Shown: positions 1 to 6,632, numbered from the stretch's first letter. The stretch: 59,483 bases of DNA from Curvibacter delicatus NBRC 14919 (GCF_001592265.1 NZ_BCWP01000025.1:1-59483), one strand, 5' to 3'. The notes: generated by a model from the sequence alone, not told the origin. Made by a program: numbers and translations.

Positions 1-30
1 TCAGCAAATCCTTAACGCATCGAATCATGC

Positions 31-300
31 CTACTTGACGCATTGCATGAGATTCGAATTCCTGCCTTGCCCGGCGTGCTCGCTGACGACACAGGACATG
101 CCGCCGCAGAGGCAATGAACGACGTTGGTGGACATGCTGGGGATGGAGGTCGTGGCTGAGCACTGGCAAGCCGGTGCAGACATGACGCCTTGCGCTTCAG
201 CCTGGCCCCAGCGCAGACCCAGCAAAGCAAGGAGAAGCACCGCCGCCGAACTGACAACGATGGCGGCAAGGTGGGTGTAGCGTACGGGACGTGTGAGCAT
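31..300 (-). CDS. Small Cys-rich exported or membrane-anchored protein, unknown function
   Basis: The product is 89 aa. I chose the ATG at 300 because an AAGGAG ribosome-binding site lies about 6 nt upstream of it; the longer reading frame has no such support. Residues about 9-32 form one hydrophobic segment (signal peptide or anchor) ending near an Ala-rich site. The remaining roughly 50 residues contain six cysteines, grouped as CxC, CxC-GGMSC and a final C three residues from the end, which suggests disulfides or metal binding outside the cytoplasm. I do not recognise a named family. It is divergent from the Bug receptor gene and ends 30 nt from the window edge, so its downstream neighbours are not visible. 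Confidence 0.6.
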   Translation of the reverse strand: MLTRPVRYTHLAAIVVSSAAVLLLALLGLRWGQAEAQGVMSAPACQCSATTSIPSMSTNVVHCLCGGMSCVVSEHAGQGRNSNLMQCVK

Positions 301-595
301 GACGACTCCTTCTAGCCATGAGCAGGCAGGTTGAATGAACGTGGCAATCTCAGCATTTGCACTATAGCCTGCGTGCGAGAGGGGCACAAATCCGCTTGCT
401 GCCTGCTTTACGCCAGCGACTCGACCGTTCGGAACTGGCCGGTTCGCGCTGCCCGTAGAGGCATCCGGCATCGCGATAACACGGGCAACCACTACCGAGT
501 AGCGAGGGGGTCAGCAGCTTTCTCCGCCGCATCGCGCAGATCCCCCCATAATGGTGCCGGGCATCGCAGTAGAAACCAGAACATGGAGACATGAA

Positions 596-1582
596 ATGAG
601 TTTGAAGAAACTGATTGCACGATTGGTCGTTACCTCAATGGCACTGGGCGCGGTGGCGGGGGTCCAGGCCCAGTCCGCGGCACAGACCTTCCCGAACAAG
701 CCGCTTCGCATCGTCGTCACCTTTACCCCCGGTGGTGCGCCCGACATCATTGCGCGGCTGCTGGGCGAGCGCTTCACGGCCGCCTGGGGCCAGCCCGTCG
801 TCATCGACAACAAGCCGGGGTCCGGCGGCAATATTGGGGCCGACTTCGTGGCCAAGGCCGCCCCCGACGGCTACACCCTGGTGGTGGGCACGGTGGGCAC
901 GCACTCGATCAACGGCGCGCTCTACGCGAAGATGCCCTATGACATGGTCAAGGACTTCAGCCCCGTATCGCTGCTGGCCACCACGCCCAACATGCTGGTG
1001 GTCCACAACGACGTACCCGCCAGGACGGTGCAGGAACTGATCGACCTGGGCAAGCGCGAGGGCAAGATGTCGTTTGCCTCCTCGGGCTCGGGCACTTCGA
1101 TCCATGTGTCGGGCGAGCTGTTCAAGAGCATGACCGGCATCGACATGACGCACATTCCCTACAAGGGCCGTGCCAGCGCCATCCCCGACTTGCTGGGCGG
1201 GCGGGTCACCATGATGTTCGACAACATGCCGTCCAGCCTGCCGCTGGTGCGCGAAGGCAAGCTGCGCGCCCTCGGCGTCACCAGCCTCACGCGCTCCGCC
1301 GCCGCGCTGGAGATTCCCACCATCGCCGAGTCCGGCCTGCCCGGCTTCGAGGCGGTGTCGTGGTTCGCCATGTTTGCGCCCCCCGGCACGCCCAAGCCCG
1401 TGGTGGACAAGATCCAGGCCGAGATCAACCGCATTCTCAAGATGCCGGAGGTGGCCAAACGGCTGACCGACATCGGGCTGGAGCCGGTGGGTTCCACGTC
1501 GGAAGACCTGGCCGCTTACCAGCGCAGCGAGATCGTCAAGTGGGCCAAGGTGGTGAAGGACTCCGGCGCCAGGGCCGAGTGA
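596..1582 (+). CDS. Bug-family tripartite tricarboxylate transporter substrate-binding protein
   Basis: This 328-aa periplasmic solute receptor has a signal peptide ending around VQA-Q (residue 25). It shows the conserved Bug motifs: the PGGAPD loop near residue 45, NKPGSGGNIG around residues 72-81, the downstream APDGYTL, the HIPYKG segment, and GKLRALGVT in the C-terminal half. Bug proteins bind carboxylates or aromatic acids and either feed TctAB permeases or act as orphan sensors. No tctA or tctB gene is visible, so this one is an orphan and its ligand is unknown. The ATG at 596 was preferred over 551 because GGAG sits 7 nt upstream and the signal peptide starts there. It converges on the acyl-CoA dehydrogenase gene at 1605. 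Confidence 0.93.
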   Translation: MSLKKLIARLVVTSMALGAVAGVQAQSAAQTFPNKPLRIVVTFTPGGAPDIIARLLGERFTAAWGQPVVIDNKPGSGGNIGADFVAKAAPDGYTLVVGTVGTHSINGALYAKMPYDMVKDFSPVSLLATTPNMLVVHNDVPARTVQELIDLGKREGKMSFASSGSGTSIHVSGELFKSMTGIDMTHIPYKGRASAIPDLLGGRVTMMFDNMPSSLPLVREGKLRALGVTSLTRSAAALEIPTIAESGLPGFEAVSWFAMFAPPGTPKPVVDKIQAEINRILKMPEVAKRLTDIGLEPVGSTSEDLAAYQRSEIVKWAKVVKDSGARAE

Positions 1583-1604
1583 ACGCCTGCTTCACAGTGG
1601 CCGC

Positions 1605-2906
1605 CTAGCGGATGTGCGGCTCGGCCCGCAACTGCTCGGGCGTGGTGAAGTAGGCGCTCAAGTGCCCCAAGTTCTCCCGGGCACGGTCGAGCTCGTGGCG
1701 GGCGATGGCGCGCAGGTGCACCTCGTCCGGCCCGTCGAGCAGGTGCAGGGCCCGGCCCCAGGTCCAGAACCAGGCCAGCGGCGTGTCGGGTGACAGGCCC
1801 ATGGCACCGAACACCTGCACCGCCCGGTCCACCACCCGCGTCTGCAATCGCGCCGCCACCACCTTGATGGCGGAGACATCGATGCGGCTGTCACGGCTAG
1901 CGTGGTGGTCGAGCAGCCAGGCGGTACGCAGGACCAGCAGCCGGGCCTGGTCGATCTCCAGGCGCGACTCGGCAATCCAGTCCCGCACATTGGCAAAGTC
2001 GGACAGGTGCTTGCCGAAGGCCTGCCGCTCCAGCGTGCGCTCGCACATGAGCGCAAGCGCCAGCTCGCACTGACCGATGGTGCGCATGCAGTGGTGGATG
2101 CGGCCCGGCCCCAACCGCGCCTGGGCCATGGCAAAACCTTCGCCCTCCAGCCCCAGCAGGTGGCTGGCAGGTACGCGCACATCGCGCAGCAGGATTTCAC
2201 AGTGACCTTCGGGCGCATGGTGCTGCAGAATCGGGATGTTGCGTACCAGCGTGAGGCCGGGCGTGTCCATGGGCACCAGCACCATGCTGTGCTGGTGGTG
2301 CTTGGCGCTGCTTGCATTGTTGCCGTTGGCGCCATTGCCCTCACTGCCGCAGCGGCACATCACGATCAGCAGTTGGCAGGCCGGGTGGGCCGCGCCGGTG
2401 ATGAACCATTTGCGACCATTGAGCACGAGCTGCTCACCTTCATGGCGCATCGTGGTCTGCAGGTTGGTGGGGTCGCTGGACGCCACGTCCGGCTCCGACA
2501 TGGCAAAGGCCGAACGGATCGTGCCGTCGAGCAGCGGGCGCAGCCACTGCCGGTTTTGTTCGGGCGTGGAAAACAGGTGCAGCAGCTCCATGTTGCCGGT
2601 GTCGGGTGCGCTGCAGTTGAACACTTCAGAGGCCCAAGGCAGACGGCCCATGATCTCGGCCAGCGGGGCGTATTCCAGGTTGCTCAGCCGCGTGCCGGGT
2701 TCGTCCTCGCGCAGGCCCGGCAGGAAGAGGTTCCACAGGCCCTCAGTCCGGGCCAATTCCTTGAGGTCTTCGATGAAGGGCGGGGGATAGACGCCTTGCG
2801 CCACCGCCTGATGCCAGGCCGCGTTGTAGGGCAGCAGGTAGCGCTCCATGAAGGCTTCGAGCTGCCGACGCAGGGCCTGCACTTTGGGGGGGTACTCGAA
2901 ATCCAT
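1605..2906 (-). CDS. Acyl-CoA dehydrogenase, ACAD11-like
   Basis: This 433-aa flavoprotein of the acyl-CoA dehydrogenase superfamily has the N-terminal helical domain (MDFEYPPKVQALRRQLEAF), the [11 protein letters not shown] segment, the FAD/substrate region FAMSEPDVASSD followed by a WFITGAAHP element, and a C-terminal helical domain with QVFGAMGLS. It is a diverged paralogue of the product at 33616-34890: the ACAD11-type signature blocks are shared, but this copy lacks an adjacent kinase gene. The ATG at 2906 matches the start of the paralogue; a GTG lies one codon upstream. The substrate is unknown, and longer or branched acyl-CoA or phosphorylated hydroxyacyl-CoA are family-based guesses. 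A strong hairpin (2941-2972) lies just upstream. Confidence 0.88.
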   Translation of the reverse strand: MDFEYPPKVQALRRQLEAFMERYLLPYNAAWHQAVAQGVYPPPFIEDLKELARTEGLWNLFLPGLREDEPGTRLSNLEYAPLAEIMGRLPWASEVFNCSAPDTGNMELLHLFSTPEQNRQWLRPLLDGTIRSAFAMSEPDVASSDPTNLQTTMRHEGEQLVLNGRKWFITGAAHPACQLLIVMCRCGSEGNGANGNNASSAKHHQHSMVLVPMDTPGLTLVRNIPILQHHAPEGHCEILLRDVRVPASHLLGLEGEGFAMAQARLGPGRIHHCMRTIGQCELALALMCERTLERQAFGKHLSDFANVRDWIAESRLEIDQARLLVLRTAWLLDHHASRDSRIDVSAIKVVAARLQTRVVDRAVQVFGAMGLSPDTPLAWFWTWGRALHLLDGPDEVHLRAIARHELDRARENLGHLSAYFTTPEQLRAEPHIR

Positions 2907-2940
2907 CACGGTGAACCCATCATAGGATATTTTGCACCGG

Positions 2941-2972
2941 GCAGAAGACCCGTGAAACCCGGGTCTTCCTGC
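2941..2972. repeat. Stem-loop upstream of the acyl-CoA dehydrogenase gene
   Basis: The two arms GCAGAAGACCCG and CGGGTCTTCCTGC pair over 12 bp with one bulge, around a 6-nt TGAAAC loop. It lies about 35 nt upstream of the ATG at 2906, so it would fall in the 5' leader or promoter. There is no U-tract in either direction, so it does not look like a simple terminator. Confidence 0.6.
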
Positions 2973-3082
2973 GCCGGTTCTTACTGCGCAATCCGGGCTG
3001 GTCAGTGTGGTGGAGAGGAGGAGGGTCCCTCAACTCCGACAGAAAATGTAAAAAGGGGCATCCATCTGTCCGTCCGATAATT

Positions 3083-3099
3083 ATTGGTATACGGTCAAT
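3083..3099. promoter_or_regulatory. Possible operator dyad (ATTG-N9-CAAT)
   Basis: The sequence around TTGGTATACGGTCAA resembles the TNGTNNNACNA operators of FCD-type GntR regulators, with ATTG and CAAT arms. It sits in the 282-nt gene-free stretch between the acyl-CoA dehydrogenase start and the end of the DUF6448 operon. No GntR gene is in the window, so this is a weak suggestion only. Confidence 0.25.
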
Positions 3100-3188
3100 C
3101 TCCAGGGTGACGGACTTCACTAACTTTACGCTGGCAGGCTGGGAGGGGGCAGGTCAGCTCAGTCATGCTCGGCAGACTGGTTTGCTGG

Positions 3189-3899
3189 CTAATGTCCGTG
3201 CCCGGCGTGATGCTGCTCATGGGCATGCGTCGCGCCCTGTGCGGCTTGCCATAACCGCTCCACATAGTGGACATAGGGCACATAGGCCTCGACGTACGCA
3301 CGACCCGCTTCGACGTCATTCGGGTCAAATTTGCGGCGACCCAAGGCGGCGTAAAAATGCTTATGCACGCCATCGCGTATCGCGGCGGCGAGCAGTTTCT
3401 CCACCTGTTCGATCGAGCCATCTTCGAGCGCCTTGTCAGCGGCAGGAACCGCCGGACCGAGATCGCGACCGGCCGGTTGCAGGCCGCCAAAGGGCGCGCC
3501 TTCGCCAGCCCGATGGATGCGTACCAGCGTTTCAAAGAAATGCGTGTCAGCGAGTTCCCTCGCCTCTCCGCCGAGTTTGCGCACCGACCTCGCCTGGTCG
3601 AACACTTTCCGGATCTCGCCTTCGTCCTCGGTCCGTACCCAAGGCAGGACCAGGTTGACGTTGCCGGTTTCGAGCGACTTTCGTGCCACCGTCACCACGG
3701 GTCCATCCAGCCCATCGCAATGCCCAAGCGCCCAGGCCAGCGCGAGACCACCATTACCCATCCCGATGGCGTCCGTACCGAGGCCGCCGATCGATTCATC
3801 CAGGCCGAAATACTGGGCCAACGATTTCCATGTCAGGTAAAAGAGACCCGCAAAGAGCGCTAGTGTGATGCGTGATTTCAGCAGATTTTTCAGGTTCAT
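3189..3899 (-). CDS. DUF6448-like protein, His-rich tail, paralogue with N-terminal anchor
   Basis: The product is 236 aa. The core (residues about 60-216) shares HCDG-DGPV, the FFETLVRIHRAGEGAP block (121-136), PAGRDLGPAV (142-151), AYVEAYV and YVER with the gene immediately upstream (3921-4547). It is therefore a tandem duplicate of a family I believe is DUF6448, which has no assigned function. It differs at the N-terminus: a hydrophobic segment at 11-23 is followed by about 35 extra Gly-rich residues before HCDG. The C-terminus has seven His in its last 13 residues, suggesting metal binding. The ATG at 3899 has AGGTG 7 nt upstream; a GTG at 3908 is the alternative. The 21-nt gap to the upstream gene indicates one operon. 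Confidence 0.8.
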   Translation of the reverse strand: MNLKNLLKSRITLALFAGLFYLTWKSLAQYFGLDESIGGLGTDAIGMGNGGLALAWALGHCDGLDGPVVTVARKSLETGNVNLVLPWVRTEDEGEIRKVFDQARSVRKLGGEARELADTHFFETLVRIHRAGEGAPFGGLQPAGRDLGPAVPAADKALEDGSIEQVEKLLAAAIRDGVHKHFYAALGRRKFDPNDVEAGRAYVEAYVPYVHYVERLWQAAQGATHAHEQHHAGHGH

Positions 3900-3920
3900 G
3901 GTGTTCACCTTGAGCTCACT

Positions 3921-4547
3921 TTAATGCTGATGGGCCGCTGCAGCGCTTTCCTGAGTGTCGCCGTGCGCGGGACCTTCAGTGGCTTCGTAGATCCGTTCGA
4001 CTGAATGGATATAGCCGACATACGCCTTCACATACGCTTGTCCGGCCGCAACGTCGTCTGCCTTGAAATTCTTCTTGGCGATGACGTCCTTGAACTGCCC
4101 CCCGACGCTTTTGTGTACTGCCTTCGTGAGCAAGTTCGCCAAGGGTTCGACGGACCCCGTTTCAAGCGCCTTGTCGCCGGCTACCACTGCTGGGCCAAGG
4201 TCGCGGCCCGCAGGCTTGATCCCGGTGTAAGGTGCCCCTTCTCCGGATCGATGCACCCGCACCAGAGTCTCGAAGAAGTAGGAGTCAGCCAGTTTCTTGG
4301 CGGAAGGGTTCAACTGCCTGACGTCGAGCGTCTTGCGGAACGCGTCCTTGATTTGCGCTTGGTCAGAAGGTTGCACCCAGATCAGCACGCGATTCACGTT
4401 CCCGGTATCGAGCGCTTGTTGCGCTGCCTTGATCACCGGGCCGTCTTCGCCATCGCAATGCGCGGAGGCAGGACCGGCCGCAAATAGTAGCGCCACCGAA
4501 AGGGTCGCCAGGGCAGAAACTTTGGCAGTGATGTGAGGAAATTTCAT
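3921..4547 (-). CDS. DUF6448-like secreted protein with predicted N-terminal His after cleavage
   Basis: The product is 208 aa. A classical signal peptide (residues 1-29) ends in PASA, directly followed by HCDGEDGPV, so cleavage there would expose a histidine (H30) as the mature N-terminus. Conserved blocks shared with its neighbour are FFETLVRVHRSGEGAP (91-106), PAGRDLGPAV (112-121) and AYVKAYV near 171. The tail is His-bearing (HGDTQESAAAAHQH). The family appears to be DUF6448, with no known function; a periplasmic metal-related role is inferred from the His residues and from the linked CnrX/Spy-like sensor. The ATG at 4547 has GGAGAG about 9 nt upstream and begins the signal peptide. It is the first gene behind the ECF-type promoter at 4629-4653. 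Confidence 0.82.
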   Translation of the reverse strand: MKFPHITAKVSALATLSVALLFAAGPASAHCDGEDGPVIKAAQQALDTGNVNRVLIWVQPSDQAQIKDAFRKTLDVRQLNPSAKKLADSYFFETLVRVHRSGEGAPYTGIKPAGRDLGPAVVAGDKALETGSVEPLANLLTKAVHKSVGGQFKDVIAKKNFKADDVAAGQAYVKAYVGYIHSVERIYEATEGPAHGDTQESAAAAHQH

Positions 4548-4590
4548 GATGTGTAACTCTCCAGTGTTGGTTGCGGACTTCGTTCTCATC

Positions 4591-4619
4591 AAGGCCCGGT
4601 CTTGATTCGACCGGGCCTT
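4591..4619. repeat. Perfect 11-bp stem-loop in the DUF6448 leader
   Basis: AAGGCCCGGTC and GACCGGGCCTT pair perfectly around a 7-nt loop. Neither side has a U-run, so it is not a standard intrinsic terminator. It falls immediately downstream of the predicted ECF promoter and about 45 nt before the DUF6448 start codon. It would therefore be the 5' end of that mRNA, as a stability element or as a barrier to read-through from the upstream gene. Confidence 0.65.
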
Positions 4620-4628
4620 ACTTGGATA

Positions 4629-4653
4629 AACGAAGCAGTTGGAGATATGTTCC
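4629..4653 (-). promoter_or_regulatory. Predicted ECF-type promoter GGAAC-N16-CGTT for the DUF6448 pair
   Basis: On the minus strand GGAAC (4649-4653) is followed after 16 nt by CGTT (4629-4632). This is the canonical -35/-10 architecture of many ECF sigma factors. It lies about 80 nt upstream of the first DUF6448 gene and downstream of the sigma/anti-sigma/sensor genes, so it fits as a target of the sigma factor at 5661-6224. Position and spacing are seen; recognition by that factor is inferred. Confidence 0.55.
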
Positions 4654-4727
4654 GGATTTATTTCGACCAGCAGTGCCGGCGCGTCCGATCAGGCCGGTCC
4701 GGGCCGGGCAATGGACGCTGGTGCGGA

Positions 4728-5204
4728 TCAGCGTGCGTGCAGTCGCTGCGCACCGGCGGTGCCGCGCGGATCCTGCTTGAGAAGCAGGTCGGCCAGGGCG
4801 AGCCGCTGCTCCGCGGTTAGTATATCGCGCTCCTTCAGCAGTTGCTCAATGACGCGGCGCTGCTGCGCCTCCTGCAGCGTGAAGATTGCAGCGCGCTCGC
4901 GCTCGATGACTGACGTGTCGGGCTGAGCAGAGAAGATCTCGCGCACCAGACGCTCGCGGTGAATCTGGATTTCGCTGCCGACGTCATTCAGGACCTTCAC
5001 GAAATCTTGCTCCATGGCATGCCAGCGCTCGAGTTGCGTGCCATCGAGCTTCAAATAGTCCGGAACGCGCTCGTGACCCATCCCGAAGAAGGCCAGTTCG
5101 GTCGCGCCTTCCGCCCGCTGGGCCTGAAACCACGCGCCGGCGAGTACGCCCACGTTGACCAGCAGCGCGATCGCGAGCAGCAGATATACCCAGTAGCGGT
5201 TCAT
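4728..5204 (-). CDS. Membrane-anchored periplasmic sensor, Spy/CnrX-like (metal-resistance fold)
   Basis: This 158-aa protein has one N-terminal transmembrane anchor (residues about 6-24). The rest is predicted largely helical, with the LDGTQLERW and LTAEQRLALADLLLKQ elements typical of the Spy/CpxP/CnrX/ZraP (Metal_resist) group. In CnrYXH of Cupriavidus such a protein senses metal and controls release of the ECF sigma factor from its anti-sigma factor. Here it follows the anti-sigma gene with a 1-nt gap, so it probably sets the activity of the pair. The ATG at 5204 is chosen because the longer frame overlaps the upstream gene. The ligand cannot be read from the sequence. Confidence 0.72.
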   Translation of the reverse strand: MNRYWVYLLLAIALLVNVGVLAGAWFQAQRAEGATELAFFGMGHERVPDYLKLDGTQLERWHAMEQDFVKVLNDVGSEIQIHRERLVREIFSAQPDTSVIERERAAIFTLQEAQQRRVIEQLLKERDILTAEQRLALADLLLKQDPRGTAGAQRLHAR

Positions 5205-5205
5205 G

Positions 5206-5664
5206 TCAGCGACCCATTGAATTGCAGGCTTGCAGGGCCGGGCACAAGGCGCCCGGAGGAATTGCGGCAAAGGCGGCCATCTGCAGCGCCGCAGGTTGCG
5301 CTATCACCTGGGACCCAAGCATCAGTGTGCCGCCCAAATAGACTCCGAGCGAAAGCGAGAGGGCGCCACCGAGCGTCGCCGGTGCGAGCTGCCACCAACG
5401 CCAGCGCTGCGGCTTTGGTTGGGGCGTGGGGAGGCCTGCGGCGGCGATGCGGCGATCCACCAGAAAGGCGAAATCGACGTTGGGCGTCACGTCGGGCAAT
5501 GCGGCAAAGGTGGTCCGCAACTGCCTGAACTCGGTCAGCACCGGCGCGCAGATCACACAGCCCGCGACATGCGCGTCGAGCGCAACCCGAGCGGGCTCGG
5601 CCAACTCATCGTCGACCAGGGCCGATATCTCCTCGGTTCTTGGGCATTTTTCGGCAGAGCTCAT
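5206..5664 (-). CDS. Zinc-finger anti-sigma factor
   Basis: The 152-aa protein begins with a zf-HC2 anti-sigma domain: H32-x3-C36-x2-C39 is the characteristic HxxxCxxC zinc motif. One transmembrane segment follows at about 93-117, with a short periplasmic tail containing two cysteines. It should hold the adjacent ECF sigma factor at the membrane. Its start overlaps the sigma-factor stop by 4 nt (ATGA), indicating translational coupling and balanced stoichiometry. The sensor gene begins 1 nt after its stop. Confidence 0.87.
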   Translation of the reverse strand: MSSAEKCPRTEEISALVDDELAEPARVALDAHVAGCVICAPVLTEFRQLRTTFAALPDVTPNVDFAFLVDRRIAAAGLPTPQPKPQRWRWWQLAPATLGGALSLSLGVYLGGTLMLGSQVIAQPAALQMAAFAAIPPGALCPALQACNSMGR

Positions 5665-6224
5665 GACCGACTCCTTGCGCGAATCTCAATCAGGGCGGCT
5701 CGCGCCCGCGCCAGCCGCGACTTCACCGTCCCCTCGTTCAGCGACAGCACGCATCCGATTTCTTCGTAAGACATATCTTCCACCTCTCGCAACAGTAGTA
5801 TTTGCCGGTGCTCCGGCATCAGCTTCTTCAGGCTCGCATCCAGTTGCCGCACTTCCTGCGTGACCTGTGCCTGGTGCTCTGGATCGGGCTCGGAACCAGG
5901 CACATCAAACGAGTCCTCCAGCGGCACGAATTCGATCAACTTGCGGTGCCTCAGGGCGTCGAGCGCCGTGTTGTTCGCGATTCGGAACAGCCAGGTGCGG
6001 AACTGCGCTTCGGGCCGCCACTGCGGCAGCGCCTGCCAGGCCTTGATAAACGCTTCCTGCGTCAACTCCATCGCATCGTCGTGCGAACCGAGCATGCGCA
6101 ACAGATAGCGGTGCACCGGCCTCTGATGACGCCGCACCAGTTCGGCAAATGCTTTCCGGTCGCCTTCTTGCGCACGCCTTACCCAGTCATCTTCGGAGCC
6201 ATCGGAGGCCAGCGTATCGATCAT
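5661..6224 (-). CDS. ECF (group 4) RNA polymerase sigma factor
   Basis: The 187-aa protein has sigma-2 (about 25-95, with the DDAMELTQEAFIKAW core-binding segment and FRTWLFRIANN) and sigma-4 (about 132-185, LPEHRQILLLREVE and the helix-turn-helix MSYEEIGCVLSLNEGTVKSR). No sigma-3 domain is present, as expected for ECF factors. The gene is followed by an anti-sigma factor and a periplasmic sensor and probably drives the DUF6448 promoter at 4629-4653. There is no ribosome-binding site close to the ATG; an AAGGAAGG lies more than 20 nt upstream inside the 69-codon ORF, whose stop is only 6 nt away. Translation may therefore be coupled to that ORF. Confidence 0.92.
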   Translation of the reverse strand: MIDTLASDGSEDDWVRRAQEGDRKAFAELVRRHQRPVHRYLLRMLGSHDDAMELTQEAFIKAWQALPQWRPEAQFRTWLFRIANNTALDALRHRKLIEFVPLEDSFDVPGSEPDPEHQAQVTQEVRQLDASLKKLMPEHRQILLLREVEDMSYEEIGCVLSLNEGTVKSRLARARAALIEIRARSRS

Positions 6225-6230
6225 TTGGCT

Positions 6231-6440
6231 TTATAAACGAATGCCTTCCTTGTCCTTTCGCACGATCTGGACCTCAAAGGCCGTTTCCAGCTGCTTCAGG
6301 GCGCCTCGGGGGAGCTTGGCGCGGTCCGGATGGCCGTTTTCTGCCAAATAGGCCAGCGCCTGCTTTTCCAGGCGGAATTTCTGGGGATCTTTGCCTGGCA
6401 GCTTGACGAGCCAGGGGGAGCGGTTCTTGGGCTTGGCCAT
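6231..6440 (-). CDS. Small basic protein, possible remnant of an integrase N-terminus
   Basis: The product is 69 aa with many Lys and Arg residues. It resembles, from memory only, the N-terminal arm-binding region of some betaproteobacterial tyrosine recombinases: a W-V-x-PG start, then LPRG, then FEVQIVRKDKEG. The catalytic domain is absent, since the frame stops after about 69 codons. It lies within 200 nt of a tRNA-Leu 3' fragment and of repeated ATTTGGGAA sites, which supports a recombination origin. Its stop is 6 nt before the sigma-factor ATG, so it could alternatively be a genuine leader gene of that operon. Both readings are open. Confidence 0.45.
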   Translation of the reverse strand: MAKPKNRSPWLVKLPGKDPQKFRLEKQALAYLAENGHPDRAKLPRGALKQLETAFEVQIVRKDKEGIRL

Positions 6441-6509
6441 GGTGGGACTCTCGGGTGGCTTTCGGGGCTAAGTTAGAATCCAGGGTTCCCCAAAGTGTGG
6501 GCACAGTGC

Positions 6510-6560
6510 ATTTGGGAACCTCTCAAGCATTGTGACCAAATTTGGGAAAGAATTTGGGAA
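6510..6560. repeat. Three direct repeats of ATTTGGGAA (possible integrase arm sites)
   Basis: Copies are at 6510-6518, 6540-6548 and 6552-6560; the last two form a 12-nt tandem. They lie in AT-richer, gene-free DNA between the integrase-like ORF and the tRNA-Leu fragment. Direct repeats of about 9-10 nt flanking a tRNA core are what arm-type integrase sites look like, so they may be a remnant of an attachment-site arm. Confidence 0.5.
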
Positions 6561-6632
6561 AGCCGAAGAAATCCAAAGAATTTTTCGATTTTCCGAGTGA
6601 AAAAGCTTTTGTGCGGGTTCCGGGAATTTGGA

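Noticed and set aside
432-460. GGAAC-N18-CGTA on the plus strand upstream of the Bug gene, as a second ECF promoter
   Set aside because: The spacing is too long and the -10 poor; a chance match in GC-rich DNA is more likely.
6485-6489. GGAAC on the minus strand upstream of the 69-codon ORF, as an autoregulatory ECF promoter
   Set aside because: No CGT-type -10 occurs at 16-18 nt, so it lacks the second half of the promoter.
6510-6562. ATTTGGGAA repeats as the start of a CRISPR array
   Set aside because: The repeats are only 9 nt, the spacing is irregular, there are three copies, and no cas genes are in the window.
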